Positions 57,850-64,000 of a stretch of DNA of 64,000 nt are shown piece by piece. The stretch is from assembly GCA_025266875.1 (NCBI GenBank), contig JALLLT010000003.1:930001-994000 (forward strand). The letters are read 5' to 3'. This DNA is from Fennellomyces sp. T-0311 (lineage: Eukaryota > Mucoromycota > Mucoromycetes > Mucorales > Lichtheimiaceae). Each line of letters begins with the position of its first letter. The stretch's first letter is position 1. The position numbers and the translations under genes were made by a program. The notes beneath the pieces were generated by a model. The model did not search any database. It had not been told where the DNA came from and saw nothing but the letters and a program-made list of their open reading frames with translations.

Positions 57850-58503
57850 ATGAAAGACTACCAACGTGAATTTATCGATTTTGCATTACAAAACAATGTC
57901 CTCAAGTTTGGCTCGTTCACGTTGAAATCCGGACGCGTTTCTCCATACTTCTTCAATGCTGGTCTGTTCAACAGTGGCAAGACTCTCGGTGCCATTGGTC
58001 GATTCTACGCTGCTGCTTTAGTCGACGCGGGATTCACTTATGATGTCCTTTTCGGCCCTGCCTACAAGGGCATTCCTTTGGTGTGCGCAACGGCACTCGC
58101 ATTGACGAACGAGCATAACCAAGAAGCACCCTTTGCTTTCAATCGCAAGGAAAAGAAGGATCACGGCGAAGGTGGTGATATTGTTGGAACACCGTTGCAT
58201 GGCAAGATTGTCGTTGTCGATGATGTGATCACAGCTGGCACTGCGATCAATGAATCCATCGGTATCATCAAGGCAAATAGTGCACAATTGGCCGGTGTTC
58301 TCGTTGCCGTGGACCGTGCTGAAGTTGCTCCCGATGGTTCGGGCAAGTCCGCCATCCAGGCTGTCCAGGAAAAGAATGGCGTACCCGTTCGTGCCATTAT
58401 TACCATGGATCACATTATGGAGTATATGGAGGAGAAGGGAACCTATGGGGAGCAGCTCGCTCTCATGCGCGAGTACAAGGCTCAGTATGGCATCAAGCAA
58501 TAA
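57850..58503 (+). CDS. URA5: Orotate phosphoribosyltransferase
   Basis: A single exon, 217 aa, normal family length. It converts orotate plus PRPP to orotidine monophosphate in de novo pyrimidine synthesis. Visible motifs: KSGRVSPYFFNAG (26-38), FGPAYKGIPL (68-77), the flexible catalytic loop RKEKKDHGEGG (99-109) and the PRPP-binding loop VVVDDVITAGTA (121-132). Start supported by alignment of MKDYQREFIDFAL with family N-termini. Codon use is more even and GC-rich than in the accessory genes, as for a well-expressed housekeeping gene. In Mucorales literature the gene is often called pyrF; bacterial name pyrE. Confidence 0.97.
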   Translation: MKDYQREFIDFALQNNVLKFGSFTLKSGRVSPYFFNAGLFNSGKTLGAIGRFYAAALVDAGFTYDVLFGPAYKGIPLVCATALALTNEHNQEAPFAFNRKEKKDHGEGGDIVGTPLHGKIVVVDDVITAGTAINESIGIIKANSAQLAGVLVAVDRAEVAPDGSGKSAIQAVQEKNGVPVRAIITMDHIMEYMEEKGTYGEQLALMREYKAQYGIKQ

Positions 58504-58820
58504 AGCGTTGCATGTATATAGCATCCTTCGTACTATTTAGCCGTGTACTTGTTGATTTCAATTGCTTGCATATGGGATGGTGCTACACTATGCAATGAAA
58601 TAAGTGCTGCAGTTTCCCTCTGTTGTCGGGATACTGATCCAAGCGTGGGTAGCAACGGTGTACCCAGGGGTACGGCATGTTGGAAAAGTGTGCAGCAGCA
58701 GTTTACTTAGTACCAATGGAGGCAAAGGGTGAGGTGAAAGGTGTTGGGGCTAATTTTTATTCTGATCGAGATATTGCCTCGCGATGACTTGAATGGATTC
58801 ACAATCGAGAGTTTGGATGT
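58504..58820. other. Convergent 3' region between OPRT and HAP3
   Basis: 317 bp between two gene ends. No repeat or gene. Confidence 0.5.
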
Positions 58821-59552
58821 TTACTGAAAGTTGGTTTCGTTACCGGTATAGTAGTTGCCAGCCATACTAGCGGGAGGTTGTCCTGGCTGTGCTTGCTGCT
58901 GTTGTTGCTGTTGTTGCATGTAAAGCTGCTGTTGTTGCGACTGCTGTTGCTGAGACTGCTGCTGTGATTGCTTGTCATCAGAACCCTCCTCCTTTTCCTT
59001 TGTGGAGGAAGTTGCTCTCTCTAGCTTAGTGGTCTAACCCAAAAGCATCAGTATCCCGCTCAAAGAAAAAAGTCAAAGATCACTCACCTCCCGATATTTG
59101 CCCAAGTATATTTTGAGCGCTTCTGCATAGTTTTCGAAACCTAAAGACTGCATCGCCCACAGAATATCTTCACCATTGATCGTCTTGCGCTTTTCTTGTA
59201 AACAGCGGTCGCTGGCTGTATCAACAAAGAATCAAGTTAAGGCTTTGAACACTCTAAATTGAACTCCTTCGCGACAACATATTTAAAAAAGGATATTCGC
59301 TAGTAATGAAGGAAATGAACTCGGACACGCATTCCTGCACGCATTCCTTGGCTTCCTTTGCAATTTTCGCGTTCTCTGGTAATGACTTTTTCATGATGCG
59401 TGCGACACTAAACAATGGTTAGGATTGGTCGGTAGGTTGATAGGTTGGTATATTTGGTGCGTGTATAGTTACTTAGCAATAGGAAGGTAGCGATCTTGCT
59501 CCTTGAGGTCCAGATCACCCTCATCGCCCGATTGGTTTCCTGTAGCCGACAT
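58821..59552 (-). CDS. HAP3: CCAAT-binding factor subunit NF-YB / HAP3
   Basis: Four exons: 59552-59473, 59407-59297, 59217-59088, 59033-58821; 177 aa. The histone-fold (residues ~19-107) is nearly canonical: [78 protein letters not shown]. It pairs with NF-YC/HAP5 and then NF-YA/HAP2 to bind CCAAT boxes in promoters. Introns 1 and 3 are ordinary GT-AG introns. Intron 2 is AT-AC with U12-type signals and joins T-S-E to A-S-D exactly where the conserved motif demands. The C-terminal third is a Gln-rich, probably activating segment encoded by CAG/CAA repeats. It diverges from the MFS gene with 758 bp between starts. Confidence 0.96.
58890..58972 (-). repeat. CAG/CAA (polyglutamine) repeat in HAP3
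   Basis: Imperfect CAA/CAG run encoding Gln blocks broken by Ser and by LYM. A low-complexity coding repeat that may vary between strains. Confidence 0.8.
59218..59296 (-). other. U12-type AT-AC intron in HAP3
   Basis: A 79-nt intron in minus sense: it begins ATATCCTTTTTT (the minor-spliceosome 5' site consensus is ATATCCTT), contains CCTTAAC as branch site with about 19 nt to the 3' end, and ends TTGATAC. No GT-AG alternative restores the conserved TSEASD motif; the AT-AC join does so precisely (AGC GA | A GCC AGC GAC). Confidence 0.9.
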
Positions 59553-60310
59553 TATGCTGTTTCAAAGAAAAGAGCGACTGGGCAAACTCGCAGCCGAAGA
59601 AAAAGGCAAGTGACTTGCGTTTCGCGTAATTCTTTCCACAGACCGCTCTTGACCATCGACATATTTTCAACATCTAGCATTCAGAACTTGCTTTCATGCA
59701 TCCACTATAACGTTCGCAGTGTCGTTGTCGTAGCGCTCATTTTGCTCCCCCTTCATATTTCACTCAATCTTCATATCTCACCCGGTTCAGACGGAAAAGC
59801 TTGAAAGCGGTGCTGGCCACCCATTGCCGCTCATCGATCAAACTGATAAATGGTGACAAAGGGCACAGATGTTCCCAATATTTAGAATACACAAGATGGT
59901 ATATGTCTATTGAATAATTCCGTGTGGTCACGAGTGCGTGAGCATGCCCTGTTGGACCCCTGCAGGATAAGCTTCGTTTGTTCTCAGCATTATTCAACAA
60001 TGTACTTCAACTCACAAAAACCAACACTGTTGAATATACTCTGCATCCCCACCTATCGAACCACAATATTTGTTTCATCGTGATTCAAATGTATGGAGCG
60101 TTAAATAATGCTTACGCCGATATCCTGCCGAGGGCGTAATTAAGAAGAGGGACTTTTTACTGCAGATAACCCTTTCAACACCAAAGGTGCATTCACTTGC
60201 ATATTCAATGTTGTCCCATGATATATATACTCTCAAATTTTAATGGGCTTAGACTCCGTACAACCCACCTCTTTTCCTTACTGTACAAATCGTAAATAGC
60301 AGCATTTTGT
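59553..60310. other. Divergent promoter region (HAP3 / MFS transporter)
   Basis: 758 bp between two start codons. No gene. No strong TATA box was identified for either side, apart from AT-rich TATATATA-like DNA at 60222-60230. Confidence 0.4.
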
Positions 60311-62166
60311 ATGTCGACGAGTAATGGCATATTCAGTTCAACGAGCCACTCTGCACAGCCAAATGGAACCCTTGGTCTCGCAGAAAAACAGCATCCCGAT
60401 CAAGTGGACAGTATGACTATAGTAGATGAAGAACTTTCTGGCGATCTGCTGCTGGAGGAAACGGACGGAAAAAGGGCATGGATAAATGAGGTCGGCGTAA
60501 CCATGGTAACTTTCCTTTGTGGGTTTCCGTACTGCTGGTGTGTGTGCTCTTTTTAATATGAATGATTATAAGACTCTAATACTGATAATTTAGGGGTAAG
60601 CGTTTTTTTCAAGTGATTCAAAGCGCCACCCAGTTAAAAACGGCTCATCTATTCTATCACAGGTGTTATGCAAGACTACTACATTCGCAACAATACTTTT
60701 CCAGAAGATGACATTAATCTCAAGCTGACATTTATCGGCTCCTTGCTGGATGTATTAGTCTGCGCATTAGTTTTCATTGCGACAACTTTTTATCCGCTCA
60801 TTGGATATAGGATTATCCTTCTGATAGGCATCCTTGCGTCATCTTTGGGATTGATTTTCTCTGGTCTATCTACATCAGTAAGTTATGCGTAAATTATACT
60901 GTAAAAATAAGCTAATGTAAACTTACTATACCATACATGAAAGGTATGGCAATTATACTTATCACTTGGTGTATGCACTGGTCTCGGTATGGCATTCCTA
61001 AATGCGGTATGCGGCTGTTCTCCTGTTTTTTGCTCCAAACGTACCATACTAAATGAACCCTTTGGAGCCAGATACCTGTTATTATCGTCTACCAATGGTT
61101 TGTCAAGTATCGAGGTACCGCATATGGCCTCCAACAAAGCGTCTATCCACTGGCTAGCACAATTTTTCCATTTATTATGGTTTATACCAATAACACAATA
61201 GGACATTCATGGTAAGTAAATTTATCATCAGCATCATGTTTGATTAAAAGTAGTTCCAAAAAAACAGGACATACTATATATATGGAATCATAACCTTTAT
61301 TTTCACCACAAGTGGTTCTTTCTTCCTTAGCGAAAGAATTCCCAGAGACAAAACAAAAAAAAACAAATGGAGTGATGCTGTCGACGCAAGTTTACTGAAA
61401 AACTTCAATTTACTTATTTGGATGATTGTGGGACCTATTCAGTTATATGCTACGAATATCGTGACAATATTTGTGCCCTGTAGGTTTTATTGTTTACAGG
61501 TTCTCACAACAGCAGCGTAACTAATATTCTTCAAGCATATGCCACATACATCGGTTTATCAGATGTTCAAGGTGCAGCTATTGTGGCCACTTTATCAGCA
61601 GCAGGAGTTGTAGGACGAACATGCAATGGGTATTTATATACTTACTAGGGAAATGGCATGTTTTGTAATGCTAATACGAGCTACTGTACAACTACCGCAT
61701 AGTGCGGCAGCTGATAGGATTGGAAACCTTAACGCATTCATTATATCAATGACAATTGGCACGGTGGCAGTATTGGTAAATTGGATGTTTGCCCGCTCTT
61801 TCGGTGCCTTGATGACCTTTGCAGTGCTACTTGGATTAGCTTTCGGAAACTTTTATACCATAAGTAAGGCGCTTAATATAGAAAAATTATGAGAAAGTGG
61901 TTCTAATGGATGCATATAAACTAGTGCACACAGTGACCATTGCTATTGTTGGACAAGAAAGGTATACTCCGGCAATAGGATTAGTATGGATTTCCTTTTT
62001 AATTGGCATTGCTGGGCCTGTTGTTGCAAGTTACGTGGAATCCTCCGAAAACGTAGAGCCATTCTTTTATTGTAAAATCATAGCGGGAGCAGGATACGGA
62101 GCATGCGCCCTACTTTCATTGTTGCTTAAATTTAGACTTGAACGCAGACTTTTTGCAAAAATCTAA
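60311..62166 (+). CDS. MFS transporter, monocarboxylate-transporter-like (SLC16 type)
   Basis: Nine exons: 60311-60537, 60594-60595 (2 nt), 60663-60877, 60944-61006, 61072-61211, 61268-61479, 61536-61629, 61703-61863, 61934-62166; 448 aa, total length divisible by three. An N-terminal cytosolic stretch (~60 aa, LAEKQHPDQVDS) is followed by ~11-12 helices. MCT-like landmarks: TM1 leading to WGVMQDYY, FIGSLLD, VWQLYLSLGVCTGLGM, the loop-4 motif QWFVKYRGTAYG, a central cytosolic loop (ERIPRDKTKKNKW), NADRIG-like AADRIGNLNAF and the TPAIGLVWIS helix. Fungal members are proton-coupled or orphan transporters of short organic acids; the substrate is open. The 2-nt second exon is the simplest way to keep frame and the WGVMQ motif, both flanking introns having good signals. 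Confidence 0.85.
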
Positions 62167-62552
62167 TAGAAAGTAAGGCTGACCGCTGTTGTACGTGTTA
62201 TACACAATGTACATGGTGGGCATGACTCAATATACAGTCAAGCTTATGCACCATGTACGTCATTCTGAAGTCAAGGTTTTGTATGCAACATACAGTTAGT
62301 TCGAAAGACGCAATTCATCCTGCTTTGATTCTGCCATGCAACATTGTGATCTCATTCATTGGACCATTGAGGACTCGGGATCTCGTACGTGGTTATGCGT
62401 TCACAATGTCGTTCATGTTGAGCGGGGCTGTTATAAGCCGAGGCGACTTTTTTTGTCACGTTCTATAGAAACGCCCGAGACACTGATAACCCCTGTTGCT
62501 ACGGAACTATCCATATGCCTTCCTTTCTCTTTTCACGAAAGTCTACGTAATA
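62167..62552. other. Intergenic; promoter of the acyltransferase gene
   Basis: 386 bp between the MFS stop and the chosen start of the acyltransferase. No repeat. An upstream in-frame ATG at 62496 exists, so the start could be 19 codons earlier. Confidence 0.4.
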
Positions 62553-64000
62553 ATGGCAATGTTGGAACATAGACTGTCCGGCATGGATAATTTCTTTCTA
62601 CAGATCGAGCATCCGAGACGCTTGATGACTGTCAGCAGTTTATGGATTTTTGACGGCCCGCTTGTTTCCCGCGTTGTGTACGATGCAATCGATCAGCTCT
62701 GTGAAGATTTCCCGCGGTATGCTTCGGTTCCCGCGCACGGATCACCAATGGAGACGGCAATTTGGAGTAATCCTATCGGGTGGCAGCCGCATATGAACGT
62801 AGAGCACTATCGGCTAGGAAAGGCACCAGCTCCCGATACGCTCGAAAAATATGTCACTGATATGGTAAAGTAATCGTTTTTAACAAAGGCTTTATGCACA
62901 CTGTATATAACCATGCACGATTTTCTGCAGTTGGCTCGTCCGTTCGATTATTCAAAACCATTATGGGAATTACACGCTATATCTGGACTGGAAGGAGAAA
63001 AATGTGCATTTCTTTGGAAGGCCCACCATTGTCTTGCTGATGGCCACGGATTCATTGAGAGCCTGTTGGAAATTACAAGCAGGTCTGGCAAAAAGAAGGC
63101 AATTCCTATTTCTGGACGTCGACGCATTGGTGCGAAGCGACCACTGAACGACATTCCAGAACAGATTTATTTCCTGCTTCCCTTCTGGTTTCGATGTCTA
63201 TTAAGCTGGTGCTGTCTCTGGGCTGCTCGAATACATGCATTATGGATCACACTTATGCATGATCTGTGGGTCAGTCTCTTATGCTTCTTACCCGCACGAC
63301 TGTCCCACCACGCTGATTTCTTTTACAACGGCCTGCAATCCTACAAGAAAGAAGTAGGGTGGTCAGACACCATCCGCCTTAAGGATGTACGTGCTGTGCG
63401 TCGAGCACTAGGAGGAACAGTTAACGACATAATGGTACTTGTAATTACCCGTTGTATCAAAGGATATCTCGAAGAAATTGGCTTACGAGATGACGACTTT
63501 GTGCGTTTGTTTGTTCCCATTTCACAACGCGACGTTGATGACCAAAGGTAAAATTTCGTTACTTTATCTATATATGCGTATCTGACTTTTTTATATTACC
63601 AAAGTTTTCAGAACGTGGTTAGTGGAACATGGGGCTGGTTTTCAATGAAAGATTTGGATACAAGCGAATTGCTGGCCCAAGTTCGATCAGAAATGCTTGC
63701 AGTCAAGACATCACAAGTTCCACGATTTATGTATCAGTTTTTCGTACAGACTTTACTCGATTACTTTCCCGGGCTGCTGATACCTTTTATGCCAACTGTC
63801 AATCGATTCGCAAATATTCCGCATGGTGTTTTCACAAATATGGTGGGCCCTACTCAACCAGTGGAATTTGGAGGCAAGGCAATCAGTCGCATTTATGTGC
63901 TACCGCCACAAAGTGGGAAAGGAAGTCTCGCTATTGGTCTTGTCTCGTACTGCGACCAAGTTAATATTGCAGTGTTGACGGATGCACATCCACGATATCC
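62553..64000 (+). CDS. Wax-ester synthase / diacylglycerol acyltransferase (WS/DGAT), 5' part
   Basis: Exons 62553-62864, 62931-63547 and 63605 to beyond the right edge. The start MAMLEHRLSGMDNFFLQIE matches the family N-terminus (R-L-S-x-x-D). The catalytic motif HHxxxDG is HHCLADG at 136-142, preceded by PLWELHAISG. Later landmarks are a hydrophobic double helix (residues ~180-225, typical of eukaryotic members), ALGGTVNDIMVLVI (the N-D motif) and NIPHGVFTNMVGP with GLVSYCDQVNIAVLTD. It makes wax esters or triacylglycerol from acyl-CoA and an alcohol or diacylglycerol, probably at the ER or lipid droplets. Truncated by the window edge within its last quarter. Confidence 0.93.

Noticed and set aside
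62253..62572. Upstream first exon for the WS/DGAT gene
   Set aside because: Frames here are short and unlike the family; the family-like N-terminus begins at 62553.
1..64000. tRNA or rRNA genes
   Set aside because: I looked for B-box-like GGTTCGA(A/T)TCC strings with matching A boxes and cloverleaf arms; none gave a convincing structure by eye. A tRNAscan run would settle it.

Overview
The window looks like the nuclear genome of an early-diverging filamentous fungus, most probably Mucoromycota (Mucorales-like). Genes carry many short GT-AG introns of about 45-110 nt with recognisable CTAAC/CTGAT branch sites. Two secreted lipases have the Rhizomucor miehei-type catalytic layout. One NF-YB gene carries an AT-AC intron with exact U12-type signals, and most fungi have lost the minor spliceosome. 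All exon joins were made by eye from frame, splice signals and paralogue comparison. No database search was possible.

Layout. 0-0.6 kb: 3' end of an F-box/LRR-like gene. 0.8-13.8 kb: four tandem paralogues on the minus strand, each with about 10 exons and 500-530 aa, encoding single-pass membrane proteins with a kelch beta-propeller ectodomain. A fifth copy at 14.6-15.7 kb is a pseudogene with a large internal deletion, and a sixth intact copy lies inverted at 30.2-32.4 kb. 18.3-21.2 kb: a Pumilio protein with a CCCH zinc finger. 21.8-24.2 kb: a GMC / long-chain alcohol oxidase. 24.2-30.2 kb and 32.4-35.5 kb: AT-rich repeat terrain. 35.5-40.2 kb: two tandem class-3 lipases. 40.3-41.7 kb: a hAT-type element with perfect 8-bp target duplications. 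42.5-46.0 kb: two tandem questin-oxidase-like genes with a shared promoter block. 46.3-64 kb: a denser, more conserved block with an adenylate-kinase-like protein, an OSH4/KES1-type oxysterol-binding protein, glycerol kinase, a cyclase-family hydrolase, orotate phosphoribosyltransferase, the CCAAT-binding subunit HAP3/NF-YB, an MCT-like MFS transporter and the start of a wax-ester synthase/DGAT.

How the genes relate. The conserved right half is lipid- and nucleotide-flavoured: glycerol kinase, sterol/PI4P transfer, acyltransferase, secreted lipases and alcohol oxidase could all serve triacylglycerol and fatty-alcohol use. They do not form one regulated cluster, and that link is inference. The left half is accessory: tandem duplicates, one pseudogene, and short inverted-repeat elements of at least four families.

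Most interesting points: (1) the U12-type AT-AC intron in HAP3; (2) the kelch receptor-like array, whose cytoplasmic tails end in a duplicated KPDG motif kept in all five intact copies (the last copy of the motif reads KPDR in one); (3) a complete hAT insertion with small internal ORFs; (4) an apparent 2-nt microexon in the MFS gene.
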